A DNA stretch of 47,114 nucleotides from NCBI GenBank assembly GCA_903853895.1, contig CAINUX010000066.1, positions 1-47,114 of the forward strand, written 5' to 3'. The DNA is from an uncultured beta proteobacterium (GTDB lineage: Bacteria > Pseudomonadota > Gammaproteobacteria > Burkholderiales > Burkholderiaceae_C). Positions 1-9,841 of this stretch are shown in pieces; the first letter of the stretch is position 1; each line of letters starts with the position of its first letter. Under the pieces are notes generated by a model. The model was given only the letters and a program-made list of their open reading frames with translations. It searched no databases and had not been told where the DNA came from. Position numbers and translations under genes: made by a program.

Positions 1-640
1 GAACTTCCCGGTAGTCCGAGACGGCGACTTGCGCCCGGTTGACAGCAGCTAAATAAGCACCCCGCTTGTAGTAGTACCGGGCGACGTGCACCTCATACTG
101 GGCCAAAGAACTCACGATATAGTTCATGCGTTGGCGGGCATCGTTGGCATATCGCGAATCGGGAAACCGGTCTACCAATTCCTTGAATGCCTCAAAGGAC
201 TCTTTGGAAGCCTTCTGGTCACGCTCCGCCAAATCCTGACGGGTAAACTTGGCGAACAGGCCAAGATCGTCATTGAAGTTGATGACCCCCTTGAGGTAAA
301 TTGCATAGTCCAATGCCGGGCTGACAGGGTGCAGCTTCATGAAGCGCTCCAGCGTTGCCAAGGCCTGCGCGGTTTCCGTAGACTTGTATTGGGCGTAGGC
401 CTTGTCCAGTTGTGCCTGCTGCGCCAGCGGTGTGCCTGCGGCTCGTGCTTCGAGCTTTTCCAGCAGCGGTATCGCGCGCTCCCATTGGCTCGCTGCCAAT
501 TCGTCCTTGGCTTCGGCGTAGATCTTGTTGGGGCTCATCGTGGCAGTCTTGTCAATCGGTGTACTGGAGCAACCGGCAGTCAAGAGAGCGACGGTCGCCA
601 GCAGGGAAACGCAAACGACCGATAATTTGACACGAAGCAT
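1..640 (-). CDS. bamD: Outer membrane assembly lipoprotein BamD (partial, C-terminus off the left edge)
   Basis: BamD (ComL) is an essential TPR lipoprotein of the BAM complex, which folds beta-barrel proteins into the outer membrane. The minus-strand reading frame opens with an ATG at 640-638 and stays open for 213 codons to the window edge. Its N-terminus is a lipoprotein signal peptide with lipobox LTAGC (Cys about residue 24), followed by SSTPIDKT. The first TPR follows (MSPNKIYAEAKDEL then a WERAIPLLEKLE-like helix), then LDYAIYLKGVINF and the DSRYANDAR segment near residue 175, typical of BamD. Usual length is about 260 residues, so roughly the last 50 are missing. It diverges from rluD with about 50 bp between start codons, and a consensus-like promoter lies in that gap. 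bamB, another BAM component, is 10 kb away on the other strand. The assignment is firm. Confidence 0.93.
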   Translation of the reverse strand, partial: MLRVKLSVVCVSLLATVALLTAGCSSTPIDKTATMSPNKIYAEAKDELAASQWERAIPLLEKLEARAAGTPLAQQAQLDKAYAQYKSTETAQALATLERFMKLHPVSPALDYAIYLKGVINFNDDLGLFAKFTRQDLAERDQKASKESFEAFKELVDRFPDSRYANDARQRMNYIVSSLAQYEVHVARYYYKRGAYLAAVNRAQVAVSDYREV

Positions 641-672
641 GTTAGGAAACTTTCTTGAAACAGAGCACAGGA

Positions 673-700
673 ATTATATCGGGCGACCCAATAGTGACAG
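673..700 (-). promoter_or_regulatory. Candidate sigma-70 promoter for bamD
   Basis: Read on the minus strand, CTGTCA (700-695, 4 of 6 to the -35 consensus), a 16-bp spacer, then a perfect TATAAT (678-673). Transcription would begin near 666, leaving a leader of about 25 nt before the bamD ATG at 640. The -35 hexamer overlaps the likely GTG start of rluD. This is read from sequence only; no transcript evidence. Confidence 0.5.
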
Positions 701-1683
701 ACTCTGAGGAGTTGGATGACGCCGGCGTTGAAGTGGAGTGGCGCACTGTAAGCGTTTCCGTCGCCCAGCACGGCGCTCGATTGGACCGCGCGCTGACCGA
801 TGGGGTACCCGAGTTCTCCAGAAACTACTTGCAACAATTGATTGACGCCGGATTGGTGACAGTCAACGGCCTGATCATTCGCAAGTCGTCGTCCCGCGTG
901 GAAGCTGGGGATATTCTCGTTATTGAGCTCAAGCCCACCCCCCAAAGTCAGGCGTTTACGCCTCAGGGTATGCCCCTGGAAGTGGTATTTCAGGATGAAC
1001 ACATACTGGTCATCAACAAGCCGGCTGGTTTGGTGGTGCATCCTGCTCCCGGAAACTGGAGTGGAACCTTGCTCAACGGCTTGCTGGCTTATGACAAGGG
1101 CTTCTCCCTCGTTCCCAGAGCCGGGATCGTGCACCGTCTGGACAAAGACACGAGTGGCCTGATGGTCGTAGCGCGCTCAAGGACGGCAATGGATCGATTA
1201 ATCCAGGCTATTGCGGCACGTGAAGTGAGTCGCCAGTATCTGGCCGTTGCGCACGGCCGCTGGACAGGCACGACGCATAAGTCAGTCGATTTGGCGATTG
1301 GTCGGGACCCGCGCAACCGTTTGCGCATGGCGACCGTGAATCTGGAGAGTCAGTCTGGCAAGGCCGCCAAGACCGATTTTGCATTGTTGGGAAATGCTGA
1401 AACCGGTTGCTTAGTGCAGTGCATCCTCCACACTGGCCGAACCCACCAGATTCGAGTCCACATGGCTTCTTTGGGGCATCCTCTTGTTGCTGACGTCGTT
1501 TATGGCGGGAGTATGGTGAACGCGATGCATCGCCAGGCATTGCATGCCTTCCGGCTGGCTTTTTCCCATCCGATGACAGAGAAGCCGATGGCGTTTGAAT
1601 TGGTTCCTCCGGATGATTTTATGGAACTTCTGCAAGACTGGGGGCTGCGCTACAATTCGCCAACACGGGTTAAAAGTCCCTGA
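694..1683 (+). CDS. rluD: 23S rRNA pseudouridine synthase RluD
   Basis: RluD makes pseudouridines at 23S rRNA positions 1911/1915/1917 (helix 69) late in 50S assembly. An S4 RNA-binding domain (RLDRALTDGVPEFSRNYLQ onward, residues about 25-80) is followed by the RluA/RluD catalytic fold. The catalytic motif HRLDKDTSGL is present, with Asp at residue 150, and the later GRTHQIRVHMASLGHPLVAD block is intact. I prefer the GTG at 694: it gives 329 residues, close to E. coli RluD (326), and puts the S4 domain near the N-terminus as usual. An in-frame TTG at 655 would add 13 residues and has an AGGA 7 bp upstream, so it cannot be excluded. In some relatives rluD is followed by pgeF, from memory; here the next gene is scpB. 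Confidence 0.93.
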   Translation: MTDSEELDDAGVEVEWRTVSVSVAQHGARLDRALTDGVPEFSRNYLQQLIDAGLVTVNGLIIRKSSSRVEAGDILVIELKPTPQSQAFTPQGMPLEVVFQDEHILVINKPAGLVVHPAPGNWSGTLLNGLLAYDKGFSLVPRAGIVHRLDKDTSGLMVVARSRTAMDRLIQAIAAREVSRQYLAVAHGRWTGTTHKSVDLAIGRDPRNRLRMATVNLESQSGKAAKTDFALLGNAETGCLVQCILHTGRTHQIRVHMASLGHPLVADVVYGGSMVNAMHRQALHAFRLAFSHPMTEKPMAFELVPPDDFMELLQDWGLRYNSPTRVKSP

Positions 1684-1801
1684 TAAATACCCCGGAGCAT
1701 TGCCGGGAGTAGGCACGGTGAAGTCTTCACATCTGCTGCCGTCCGTTTGGAATCTCTTTGATTGGTCACCGTGATGGTGGCGTTTCCGATAAAGCCTGAC
1801 T

Positions 1802-2479
1802 ATGAATATGGCGGATGCAAAACGGGTCCTGGAGACTGCGTTGATTTGCTCACAGCAACCCTTGCCGTTGCGGGATATGCGTTCACTCTTCAATGAGTCC
1901 CTGGGGGCGGACACGCTCAAAAATCTGTTGGAAGACTTGAGCAACGACTGGGCAAGCAAGGGTGTCGAACTGGTGAATGTAGCCACTGGGTGGCGATTTC
2001 AGAGCAGACCGGAAATGCGGGAATACCTGGATCGGTTGCATCCTGAAAAGCCACCGCGTTACACACGGGCAACCCTGGAGACCTTGGCGATCATTGCGTA
2101 CCGTCAACCGGTCACGCGCGGTGATATGGAAGACATTCGTGGTGTCACGATCAATTCGTTGCTGATCAAGCAATTGGAAGATCGCGGCTGGGTGGAGGTG
2201 ATTGGACATCGTGAGGCGGCTGGGCGCCCGGCGCTGTACGCCACTACACGGCAGTTCCTCGACGACCTTGGTCTCCAGTCTTTGGATCAGCTTCCCCTAT
2301 TGGAAAGTGTGGCCAACCAGAGTGGCGTGTTTGGAGCATTGGTGGAATCTGTGGATGATTCCATCATGGTGCCATCGAGTGAAGACTTGCTTGTAAGCGA
2401 TGCAACATTGCAATTGGATATTCCACTGGAGACAACCAATTCGCAAACGCATCCACCTTTGAATGGATATTCAGAATGA
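1802..2479 (+). CDS. scpB: SMC-Scp complex subunit ScpB
   Basis: ScpB is the winged-helix kleisin-associated subunit of the SMC-ScpAB condensin that compacts and segregates the chromosome. The 225-residue protein starts [26 protein letters not shown] (ATG at 1802; a second ATG at 1808 is possible) and contains the family hallmark [28 protein letters not shown] (about residues 82-110), then the second winged helix ([25 protein letters not shown]). The last 50 residues are Ser/Asp-rich and variable. No scpA lies nearby, so its partner must be encoded elsewhere. The stop overlaps the rluB start by 4 bp (ATGA), indicating translational coupling; the scpB-rluB pairing is common in proteobacteria. 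The 118-bp gap upstream has no clear ribosome-binding site; a TACAAT -10-like hexamer lies in the end of rluD at 1651. Confidence 0.93.
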   Translation: MNMADAKRVLETALICSQQPLPLRDMRSLFNESLGADTLKNLLEDLSNDWASKGVELVNVATGWRFQSRPEMREYLDRLHPEKPPRYTRATLETLAIIAYRQPVTRGDMEDIRGVTINSLLIKQLEDRGWVEVIGHREAAGRPALYATTRQFLDDLGLQSLDQLPLLESVANQSGVFGALVESVDDSIMVPSSEDLLVSDATLQLDIPLETTNSQTHPPLNGYSE

Positions 2480-3759
2480 ATGAAAACACTCCCGTCGAAC
2501 CAGGTCCTACTTTGCCTGAGTCATCCGATGCACAACCGGTCGCAACGAAGAGTGTGACGGGCAATCGGTTTGATGATGTGATCTCGGGCCAGTTTGATGC
2601 CGACGAAGAGCTCGTTGAGCTGGTGCCTCCCAAAAGGGTCTTGGCGCCCATGGCAGAAACCCCCAAACTGCACAAGGTGTTGGCGCAGGCAGGCATGGGT
2701 TCGCGCCTAGAGATGGAGCAATTGATCATGGAGGGGCGTATCTCGGTCAACAATGAGCCGGCCCATATTGGTCAACGCATACAGTTTGGCGACAATATCA
2801 AGGTCAACGGCAAGCCGATCCGGTTTCGCATCGATCCGCCACCGGCACGAGTGATCGCCTACCACAAGCCGGTGGGGGAGGTGGTTACGCATGACGATCC
2901 ACAAAACCGACCGACTGTGTTTCGACGGTTACCAAAGTTACACCAAGGCAAGTGGCAGTCCGTTGGCCGCCTGGATCTGAATACCGAAGGTCTTTTGCTG
3001 TTTACGAGCTCAGGGGAGCTAGCCAACAATCTGATGCATCCTCGTTTCGGTCTGGAGCGCGAATATGCTGTCAGGGTGTTGGGGTCCTTGACCAAGGATG
3101 AGAAAAAGCTCTTGCTCGAAGGGGTCAAGCTCGACGACGGGATGGCGCAGTTCGGTTCGATTGAGGACGGCGGAGGCGAAGGTTCCAATTGCTGGTACCG
3201 CGTAACCATTTCCGAAGGCCGCAACCGAGAGGTGCGCCGAATGCTGGAAGCAGTGGGGCATGCGGTGAGTCGCCTGATTCGAATTCGGTACGGTGCCATG
3301 GTCTTGCCGCGTGGACTCAAGCGTGGCGCATGGATGGAACTGGATGATGCGGATATTCGTTCGCTGGTACAAGCGGCCGGCGGGCGTGCGGCCACCGACT
3401 CGGAACGGGAAGATGGAATGGGTCGCGCCACTCCGTCCCGCAATCCACAAGGACCCAACCAGCGGCGAGGCGGACGGATGGGCGGCCCCCGCGGCGCCAA
3501 TACCGGTCAACGCAACCCTGCTCCAGGGGGGGGGCGAGGTGGCAATGGCCCGCAACAAGGCCCCAAAGGGAGCGGCCGGTCTGACGGCAATCGTTTTGAT
3601 GCGCCAAGGGAAGGTCGTGGCGGAGCCGCACAACCGGACCCCATGAAAACGGCATTTGGCTATATTGGTGCCGACAGTTTCACACGTCAGCGGCAAGACG
3701 CTGGTCAGAGACCTGCAGGCTCACCCGGTGGGCAGCGCCGCAAGGGTCGCGGTCGATAG
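2476..3759 (+). CDS. rluB: 23S rRNA pseudouridine(2605) synthase RluB with long Gly/Arg-rich tail
   Basis: RluB modifies 23S rRNA U2605. After a 60-residue acidic leader comes an S4 domain ([21 protein letters not shown], residues about 63-112), then the RsuA/RluB catalytic fold with [14 protein letters not shown] (catalytic Asp167) and the [27 protein letters not shown] block. At 427 residues it is far longer than E. coli RluB (291). The extra is mostly a tail from about residue 300 that is low-complexity and rich in Gly, Arg, Pro and Gln, ending in GRGR; such tails occur in betaproteobacterial RluB and are presumably RNA-binding and disordered. A conserved-looking island, [20 protein letters not shown], sits near the C-terminus and shows the frame is correct across a run of nine G at 3526-3534. 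It starts inside the scpB stop (ATGA). Confidence 0.93.
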   Translation: MNENTPVEPGPTLPESSDAQPVATKSVTGNRFDDVISGQFDADEELVELVPPKRVLAPMAETPKLHKVLAQAGMGSRLEMEQLIMEGRISVNNEPAHIGQRIQFGDNIKVNGKPIRFRIDPPPARVIAYHKPVGEVVTHDDPQNRPTVFRRLPKLHQGKWQSVGRLDLNTEGLLLFTSSGELANNLMHPRFGLEREYAVRVLGSLTKDEKKLLLEGVKLDDGMAQFGSIEDGGGEGSNCWYRVTISEGRNREVRRMLEAVGHAVSRLIRIRYGAMVLPRGLKRGAWMELDDADIRSLVQAAGGRAATDSEREDGMGRATPSRNPQGPNQRRGGRMGGPRGANTGQRNPAPGGGRGGNGPQQGPKGSGRSDGNRFDAPREGRGGAAQPDPMKTAFGYIGADSFTRQRQDAGQRPAGSPGGQRRKGRGR

Positions 3760-3836
3760 TAGCCAATGCTAAAATCATAAGCTTTGCTTCGTTTTGAGGC
3801 AAGAATGCAGATTACCAATCCAGCTCAGGAAATATT

Positions 3837-4262
3837 ATGACAATCGAACGTACTCTCTCCATCATCAAGCCAGACGCAGTCGCCAAGAACGTCATCGGTC
3901 AAATCTACGCGCGTTTTGAGGCGGCAGGTCTCAAGGTCGTTGCTGCTCGCATGGCGCATTTGTCGCGTGGTGAGGCTGAGGCGTTTTACGCTGTTCACAA
4001 AGCACGCCCTTTCTTCAAGGACTTGGTTGATTTCATGATTTCCGGTCCGGTGATGATCCAGGCTCTGGAAGGCGAAAACGCTATTCTGAAGCACCGCGAT
4101 CTTATGGGTGCGACCGACCCGAAGAAAGCGGCTCCCGGTACGATTCGTGCTGACTTTGCCGATAGTATTGATGCCAACGCTGTGCACGGCTCTGATGCCG
4201 CTGAAACCGCGTCGGTTGAGATTGCGTTCTTTTTCGCTGGCATGAACGTTTTCTCCCGCTAA
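3837..4262 (+). CDS. ndk: Nucleoside diphosphate kinase
   Basis: Ndk passes the gamma-phosphate of ATP to (d)NDPs through a phosphohistidine and so balances the NTP pools. The protein is 141 residues, the standard bacterial length. The ATP-site IIKPDAV (Lys11), [30 protein letters not shown] and the active-site NAVHGSD with His117 are all present. The ATG at 3837 is preceded by an AGGA-like ribosome-binding site in ctcaggaaatatt. The 77-bp gap after rluB contains TAAAAT at 3770-3775, a plausible -10, but no convincing -35. ndk heads the plus-strand block in the same order as E. coli (ndk-rlmN-...-ispG-hisS-...-der). rlmN begins 8 bp downstream. Confidence 0.97.
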   Translation: MTIERTLSIIKPDAVAKNVIGQIYARFEAAGLKVVAARMAHLSRGEAEAFYAVHKARPFFKDLVDFMISGPVMIQALEGENAILKHRDLMGATDPKKAAPGTIRADFADSIDANAVHGSDAAETASVEIAFFFAGMNVFSR

Positions 4263-4270
4263 GTTATGCA

Positions 4271-5431
4271 ATGACGGCCAACCTACTCGATTACGATCTG
4301 GAGGGATTGGCCGCGTTTTGTGAGGGCCTAGGGGAAAAGCGTTTCCGGGCCACACAGCTCTTTCGGTGGATTCACCAAAAAGGGGCAGCGCAATTTGATG
4401 ATATGAGTGACCTCGCGAAGTCCTTGCGGGAAAAGCTCAAGACCACAGCCCATATCAAGGCTCTACCGGTACTGTCGCAGCATATTTCAAGTGATGGCAC
4501 GATCAAATGGCTGTTTGACGTCGAGGGGGGCAATGCCGTCGAGGCGGTCTTCATACCGGAAGACGATAGAGGGACCTTGTGTATTTCGTCCCAGGCAGGA
4601 TGTGCGGTCGCATGCAGGTTCTGCTCGACCGGACACCAGGGATTCAGCCGCAACCTGACAGCCGGGGAAATCGTTTCGCAGCTCTGGTTCGCGGAGCACT
4701 TCTTACGCAAATACCTGAAGCGTGCCGATCGCGTCATTTCCAACGTCGTCATGATGGGAATGGGTGAACCTTTGCAGAACTTTTCGGCTCTGGTTCCTGC
4801 TCTTCGCGTCATGCTCGATGACCACGGCTATGGTTTGTCCCGTCGCCGTGTGACGGTGTCCACATCCGGTGTTGTTCCCATGATCGACCGGCTGGGGAAG
4901 GAATGCCCCGTCGCCCTGGCAGTTTCACTGCACGCACCCAACGATGCCTTGCGCGACGATCTGGTCCCATTGAACCGAAAGTACCCGATTGGCGAGTTGT
5001 TCGCGGCGTGCAAACGCTACCTGACAGTGGCGCCCCGAGATTTCATCACGTTCGAGTACTGCATGCTAAATGGGGTCAATGATTCGCCCGAACATGCTGC
5101 CGAGCTTGTGAAGCTTGTGCGTTCGGGAGCGGGTGATGGCAACTGGTGCAAGTTCAATCTGATACCGTTCAATCCATTCCCTGCCTCTGGTCTGACGCGA
5201 TCTCCTCAGGCAGTTGTAGTGGCTTTTTCCAAAGTATTGAGTGCTGCGGGGATTGTGACGACAATCCGCAAGACCCGTGGCGACGATATTGATGCTGCGT
5301 GTGGTCAACTGGCAGGTGATGTCAAGGATCGAACGAATATTCATGCTCGCTTATCCAAGCGGCGCACCATTCCGATCAGGCCCGAAAACGAATTGGCTCC
5401 AGCTGGGAGAGAGGACACTATCGATGACTGA
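4271..5431 (+). CDS. rlmN: Dual-specificity 23S rRNA/tRNA adenine-C2 methyltransferase RlmN
   Basis: RlmN is a radical-SAM enzyme that methylates C2 of A2503 in 23S rRNA and A37 in some tRNAs. Of the 386 residues, the N-terminal helical accessory domain ([26 protein letters not shown]) precedes the SAM-radical cluster motif CAVACRFC (Cys111, 115, 118). GEPLQNF is a SAM-binding segment, and Cys344 in [11 protein letters not shown] is the methyl-carrying cysteine of the family, so all catalytic residues are visible. The C-terminal 30 residues are variable. The start ATG at 4271 has no strong ribosome-binding site, so coupling to ndk 8 bp upstream is likely. Its last 8 bp overlap pilW. Confidence 0.96.
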   Translation: MTANLLDYDLEGLAAFCEGLGEKRFRATQLFRWIHQKGAAQFDDMSDLAKSLREKLKTTAHIKALPVLSQHISSDGTIKWLFDVEGGNAVEAVFIPEDDRGTLCISSQAGCAVACRFCSTGHQGFSRNLTAGEIVSQLWFAEHFLRKYLKRADRVISNVVMMGMGEPLQNFSALVPALRVMLDDHGYGLSRRRVTVSTSGVVPMIDRLGKECPVALAVSLHAPNDALRDDLVPLNRKYPIGELFAACKRYLTVAPRDFITFEYCMLNGVNDSPEHAAELVKLVRSGAGDGNWCKFNLIPFNPFPASGLTRSPQAVVVAFSKVLSAAGIVTTIRKTRGDDIDAACGQLAGDVKDRTNIHARLSKRRTIPIRPENELAPAGREDTIDD

Positions 5432-6251
5432 AAAAGTGCGGATTGGCGTCGCGGCGCTCTCTTGGTTTGTGTGGTCATGTCTGACCTTTTCGAGCGCGGT
5501 CGTTCTCACTGGGTGCGCGTCCAACATGACGGGCTCAGGCACCAAGGCTGATTTGGTGACCGATTCGGATGAATCCGATGTTCGCAAGCGGGCTCGGTTG
5601 CGCCTCGAGTTGGCGGTCGCCTATTTTGAGAAGGGGCAAACAACCGACGCGCTGGATCATTTGAAGCAGTCGATTCTGGCGGACCCGACACTGTTTGAAG
5701 CCTACAACCTCCGGGGACTCATTTACATGCGGCTCAATGATGTTCCGCTCGCAGAAGAGAGTTTTCGTCGTGCGCTGGCCATGAACCCCAAAGCGGCTTC
5801 AGTGCAACACAACTATGGGTGGCTGTTGTGTCAGCAGTCTCGTTTTTCAGAGTCATTGCAGTTGTTCGGCGCTGCGTTGGCCAACCCCGCATATGGCGAC
5901 CGGGCAAAAACCTGGATGGCCCAGGGGCTGTGCCAGATCAAAAGCGGCCAAACAATGGACGCCGAGAACAGTTTCTTGCGGTCCTACGAGCTCGATGCGG
6001 GAAACCCCATAACGGCCTACAACTTGTCGACACTTTTGTATCAGCGTGGTGAGTTTGTGCGGGCGCAGTTTTATGTTCGACGGCTCAACAACAGCGAGCT
6101 TGCCAACGCAGAGTCTCTGTGGCTTGGAATCAAAGTTGAGCGGCGAATGGAGAATCGTGATGCCATGGGGCAATTGGGGACGCAATTGAAAAAACGTTAC
6201 CCGCAGTCGCGTGAGTATTCTGCATTTGAGCGGGGTGCATTCAATGAGTGA
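5424..6251 (+). CDS. pilW: Type IV pilus biogenesis/stability lipoprotein PilW (PilF)
   Basis: PilW (called PilF in Pseudomonas) is an outer-membrane TPR lipoprotein that promotes PilQ secretin assembly. The open frame extends upstream into rlmN, but the ATG at 5424 gives MTEKVRIG followed by a hydrophobic stretch and lipobox VLTGC (Cys31), which fixes the start; it overlaps rlmN by 8 bp. The mature part has several TPRs: [75 protein letters not shown], and further helices to about residue 260. Length is 275, normal for the family. It lies between rlmN and rodZ, the position it holds in many beta- and gammaproteobacteria. The other pilus genes are not in the window. Confidence 0.9.
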   Translation: MTEKVRIGVAALSWFVWSCLTFSSAVVLTGCASNMTGSGTKADLVTDSDESDVRKRARLRLELAVAYFEKGQTTDALDHLKQSILADPTLFEAYNLRGLIYMRLNDVPLAEESFRRALAMNPKAASVQHNYGWLLCQQSRFSESLQLFGAALANPAYGDRAKTWMAQGLCQIKSGQTMDAENSFLRSYELDAGNPITAYNLSTLLYQRGEFVRAQFYVRRLNNSELANAESLWLGIKVERRMENRDAMGQLGTQLKKRYPQSREYSAFERGAFNE

Positions 6252-7233
6252 AAACGGTGTTCCGGAGGCAACGCCAGCGCAAGAAAAAGCCGGAGAATCG
6301 AGTGCTTTGACCGCGGGAATGATGATGCGCAGTGCACGTGAAGCGGCTGGATTGCATGTCGCTGCGTTGGCTGTATCGATAAAGATTCCGGTAAAGAAGC
6401 TTGAGGCATTGGAGGCGGATCGTTTGGATCTGTTGCATGACGCCGTTTTTGTGCGGGCGTTGGCTGCAAGTGTGTGCCGAGCATTGAAGATTGATCCCGC
6501 ACCTGTGCTGCTCAAGCTGCCGATCACCGTTGCGCCCAAACTTGCTGCGGATGAGCGCGGAATCAATGCACCCTTTCATGCAACGGGTGATGCAGCGAGG
6601 CTTTCAATCGACGAATTACTCAGAAAGCCCTCGGCAATGATTGTTTTTGCACTGCTGGTAGCGGGCGTGGCAGTTGTATTTTTTCCAGATGGCAAGCTTA
6701 CGGAGTGGACTGCCGAGCTTTCGTCGCAGTCAGTCAAGTCGCCTTCTGCATTGGGGCAGCCACAGCTACAACAAGTAGCTACTGAGGTGATGGAGTCAAC
6801 AGTACAGTCTGAGCCTGTGGCGCAGGTCCTACCCGCTGCGCCCAGCGCCATCATTGCTCCAAAGGAGGCCGCAATGGGTTTGTTGGCGCCTACAGTGGTT
6901 GCGACTCCTGCACCCGCATCGGTGAAGGCGTCGGAGTCGCTCGCTCCGCGCCAGGATACGGTCCGTGCGACGGGAGAACCGCCATTGGTGAATTCAGCTG
7001 GCCTGGTGGTTTTCAGGGCCAAAGGGACATCCTGGGTCAAGGTCGTTGATGCCAAGGGCATCGTGCAATTAAGCAAGACCCTGTCGGACGGTGAAGTGAT
7101 TGGCGCATCGGGCACCACGCCCCTGTCGGTCGTCATCGGACGCGTGGATGCCACTGAAGTGGAAGTACGCGGCCAGCCCTTTAGTCTGGTCAGTGTAGCC
7201 AAAGACAATGTTGCGCGATTCGAGGTGAAGTAG
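6244..7233 (+). CDS. rodZ: Cytoskeletal/shape protein RodZ-like (HTH + transmembrane + DUF4115)
   Basis: RodZ links MreB to the envelope and helps keep rod shape. The ATG at 6244 overlaps the pilW stop (by 8 bp) and gives 329 residues. An Xre-type helix-turn-helix ([33 protein letters not shown], residues about 25-60) is followed by one membrane span ([17 protein letters not shown], 131-147). Then comes an Ala/Pro-rich periplasmic linker and a C-terminal DUF4115 beta domain ([18 protein letters not shown] onward, about 255-329). This cytoplasmic HTH plus periplasmic beta-domain layout is the RodZ signature. In family proteins the HTH binds MreB rather than DNA. Its stop codon overlaps the ispG GTG by one base. 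Confidence 0.88.
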   Translation: MSENGVPEATPAQEKAGESSALTAGMMMRSAREAAGLHVAALAVSIKIPVKKLEALEADRLDLLHDAVFVRALAASVCRALKIDPAPVLLKLPITVAPKLAADERGINAPFHATGDAARLSIDELLRKPSAMIVFALLVAGVAVVFFPDGKLTEWTAELSSQSVKSPSALGQPQLQQVATEVMESTVQSEPVAQVLPAAPSAIIAPKEAAMGLLAPTVVATPAPASVKASESLAPRQDTVRATGEPPLVNSAGLVVFRAKGTSWVKVVDAKGIVQLSKTLSDGEVIGASGTTPLSVVIGRVDATEVEVRGQPFSLVSVAKDNVARFEVK

Positions 7234-8507
7234 TGAATTCAAGTCTACCCATCGCTCTAGCGGTACCCTCTCGAAGGAAGTCCCTCCAGGCAAACGTCGT
7301 TTGGGGGGCCAGAAACGTCACTTTGGGTGGTGACGCCCCTGTGCGTCTGCAGTCGATGACCAATACCGACACTGCAGACGCCATCGGGACTGCGATACAG
7401 GTCAAAGAGTTGGCTATCGCGGGGTCAGAGATGGTACGGATCACCGTGAATACGCCTGAAGCTGCACAGGCCGTTCCCTACATACGTGAGCAATTGGACC
7501 GCATGGGTATCGATGTGCCGCTGATCGGTGACTTCCACTTCAATGGGCATAGGCTACTGACAGATTTTCCGGACTGTGCCCAAGCGCTATCGAAGTACCG
7601 CATCAATCCAGGAAACGTGGGTAAAGGGGACAAGCGTGACAAGCAGTTCTCTCAAATGATTGAAGCGGCTATTCGCTGGAACAAGCCTGTGCGCATCGGG
7701 GTGAATTGGGGAAGTCTCGACCAGGAACTGTTGGCATCTCTGATGGATGAAAACAGTCGTCGTGCCCTACCTTGGGATGCGAAACCAGTGATGTATGAAG
7801 CGTTGATAACATCCGCTTTAGAGTCGGCCCAGAGGGCGGAAGCGATCGGTATGGATGCCAGCCAGATTATCTTGTCTTGCAAAGTCAGTGGCGTGCAGGA
7901 TCTGGTTGCTGTTTATCGGGAACTGGGCCAACGTTGTGCATATCCTTTGCACTTGGGGCTCACGGAAGCAGGTATGGGGACAAAAGGTACCGTTGCGTCA
8001 GCAGTTGCCTTAGGTGTCCTGCTGCAAGATGGTATTGGCGACACGATTCGCGTGTCGTTGACACCTGCCCCTGGTGAATCACGTTCGCAAGAAATTATCG
8101 TCGCGTCGGAGATTATTCAGGCGTTGGGATTGCGGAATTTTGTTCCGAGCGTAACGGCATGTCCGGGATGCGGACGCACAACCAGCACCACCTTTCAAGA
8201 GTTGACGCAACAAATCGATGATTTTTTACGCGCCAAAATGCCGGTGTGGCGTGAAAGCTTTCCTGGCGTAGAAAACCTCAAGGTTGCAGTGATGGGGTGC
8301 ATTGTCAACGGCCCCGGTGAAAGCAAGCATGCCGATATCGGTATCAGTTTGCCAGGAACCGGTGAAGCGCCCGCTGCGCCCGTGTTCATAGACGGTGAAA
8401 AGCGCATGACCCTCCGTGGGGATACCATTGCCGCTGATTTCCAGGCGGTGGTTGAAACCTACATTCAACAGCGCTTTGGTGCGTCTGTTGCCACACCAAT
8501 ACACTAA
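7233..8507 (+). CDS. ispG: 4-hydroxy-3-methylbut-2-enyl diphosphate synthase (flavodoxin) IspG
   Basis: IspG (GcpE) reduces methylerythritol cyclodiphosphate to HMBPP in the MEP isoprenoid pathway, using a [4Fe-4S] cluster. The N-terminal TIM barrel starts near [13 protein letters not shown]. The C-terminal cluster domain has ACPGCGR (two Cys) and [19 protein letters not shown] (third Cys and the Glu ligand), so all four ligands are present. At 424 residues it is longer than E. coli IspG (372), as in many betaproteobacteria. The start is a GTG at 7233 sharing a base with the rodZ stop; no better start lies downstream before conserved sequence. hisS follows after 8 bp. Confidence 0.96.
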   Translation: MNSSLPIALAVPSRRKSLQANVVWGARNVTLGGDAPVRLQSMTNTDTADAIGTAIQVKELAIAGSEMVRITVNTPEAAQAVPYIREQLDRMGIDVPLIGDFHFNGHRLLTDFPDCAQALSKYRINPGNVGKGDKRDKQFSQMIEAAIRWNKPVRIGVNWGSLDQELLASLMDENSRRALPWDAKPVMYEALITSALESAQRAEAIGMDASQIILSCKVSGVQDLVAVYRELGQRCAYPLHLGLTEAGMGTKGTVASAVALGVLLQDGIGDTIRVSLTPAPGESRSQEIIVASEIIQALGLRNFVPSVTACPGCGRTTSTTFQELTQQIDDFLRAKMPVWRESFPGVENLKVAVMGCIVNGPGESKHADIGISLPGTGEAPAAPVFIDGEKRMTLRGDTIAADFQAVVETYIQQRFGASVATPIH

Positions 8508-8515
8508 GAATTCGC

Positions 8516-9829
8516 ATGGTTGAAAAGTCTGCTGCCAGTAGAGTGGAAAAGCTGTTTGCCGTAAAAGGCATGAACGATATTTTGCCGCCCGATTCCGCAC
8601 AATGGGAATGGTTTGAAGAGCAAGTGCGTGTGCAGATGAATCGCCACGCCTACCGCAACATTCGCACGCCGATTGTGGAGCCCACTGCTTTATTCGTGCG
8701 CGGTACCGGGGAAACGACGGATATTGTCGAGAAGGAAATGTATGCCTTTGAAGACAAACTCAATGGCGAGGCGCTGACGCTGCGCCCGGAGAATACGCCC
8801 GGTGTCGTGCGCGCCGCGATTGAACACAATCTGACCTACGATGGCGCCAAGCGTTTGTACTACATGGGCCCGATGTTTCGTCACGAAAGGCCACAGCGTG
8901 GACGCTACCGCCAGTTCTACCAGTTGGGTGCAGAGGCACTCGGCTTCGCAGGGCCAGAGGTGGATGCGGAGCTGATTGTGTTGGCCCACCAACTGCTTTC
9001 GTCCATTGGATTGCACGGCTTTCGGGTGGAGCTCAACAGCTTGGGTGTTTCCAGCGAGCGACACGCTCATCGCGCTGCATTGGTAGCTTATTTTGAAGCG
9101 CATGTTGACTCGCTTGACGCGGACGCGCGCCGCCGTCTGCATGCCAATCCGTTGCGGATTCTTGACACCAAAAATCCTGCAATGCAAGCCCTCGTTCAAG
9201 AAGCCCCCCAATTGCTTGATTTCCTGGGTGAAGCATCCCTCAAGCATTTTGAAACAGTAAAGGCACTGTTGTCGGCCTGTGGTGTGCAGTGGCAAGTCAA
9301 CCCTCGATTGGTGCGTGGCCTGGATTACTACAGCCATACGGTTTTTGAATTCATTACGGATGAACTGGGTGCCCAGGGCACTCTGTGTGGGGGGGGGCGA
9401 TACGACGGGCTGTTTGAGCTATTGGGCGGCAAACCAACGCCGGCCGTCGGTTGGGGTATGGGAATTGAGCGTGTCCTGGAGCTTTTGAAAGTGCAGGGGC
9501 GTTCCCGTGGACCCTCGATTCCCGACGCGTACGCCATCGTAGTGGACGCGAGTGCAATGGCGACAGCCATGCAATGTCTGCAGGTATTGCGTTCGGAAGG
9601 CGTGTGCGTGCAAATGCATGCGGGGACCTCTGAGGGCTTGGGCAGCATCAAGTCCCAATTCAAGCGGGCGGATTCGTCCGGAGCACGATTTGCGCTGGTT
9701 TTTGGACCGGACGAGATCGCCAGCGGCACCGTCACCGTCAAGTCACTGCGTGACGGCAGCGGTGCGCAAATCGAACAAGTACTGAACCAGTCGGCGCAAT
9801 GGGCCAAAAGCCTACAATCCTCGGCTTAA
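8516..9829 (+). CDS. hisS: Histidyl-tRNA synthetase
   Basis: Class II aminoacyl-tRNA synthetase that charges tRNA-His. The 437-residue protein has a motif-1 region ([20 protein letters not shown]), motif 2 ([22 protein letters not shown]), the histidine-specific [15 protein letters not shown], motif 3 ([13 protein letters not shown]) and a C-terminal anticodon-binding domain. All signature residues are in place. A run of nine G at 9389-9397 encodes three Gly in CGGGRYDG, an inherently slippery tract inside an essential gene. The ATG at 8516 lies 8 bp after ispG. hisZ, a catalytically inactive paralogue serving histidine biosynthesis, is in the same window at 17.2 kb. Confidence 0.97.
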   Translation: MVEKSAASRVEKLFAVKGMNDILPPDSAQWEWFEEQVRVQMNRHAYRNIRTPIVEPTALFVRGTGETTDIVEKEMYAFEDKLNGEALTLRPENTPGVVRAAIEHNLTYDGAKRLYYMGPMFRHERPQRGRYRQFYQLGAEALGFAGPEVDAELIVLAHQLLSSIGLHGFRVELNSLGVSSERHAHRAALVAYFEAHVDSLDADARRRLHANPLRILDTKNPAMQALVQEAPQLLDFLGEASLKHFETVKALLSACGVQWQVNPRLVRGLDYYSHTVFEFITDELGAQGTLCGGGRYDGLFELLGGKPTPAVGWGMGIERVLELLKVQGRSRGPSIPDAYAIVVDASAMATAMQCLQVLRSEGVCVQMHAGTSEGLGSIKSQFKRADSSGARFALVFGPDEIASGTVTVKSLRDGSGAQIEQVLNQSAQWAKSLQSSA

Positions 9830-9841
9830 CTGAATACTCAC

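Noticed and set aside
1714..1773. Perfect 8-bp inverted repeat CACGGTGA/TCACCGTG between rluD and scpB
   Set aside because: The arms are 44 bp apart, there is no T-tract, and an 8-bp match over this span can arise by chance.
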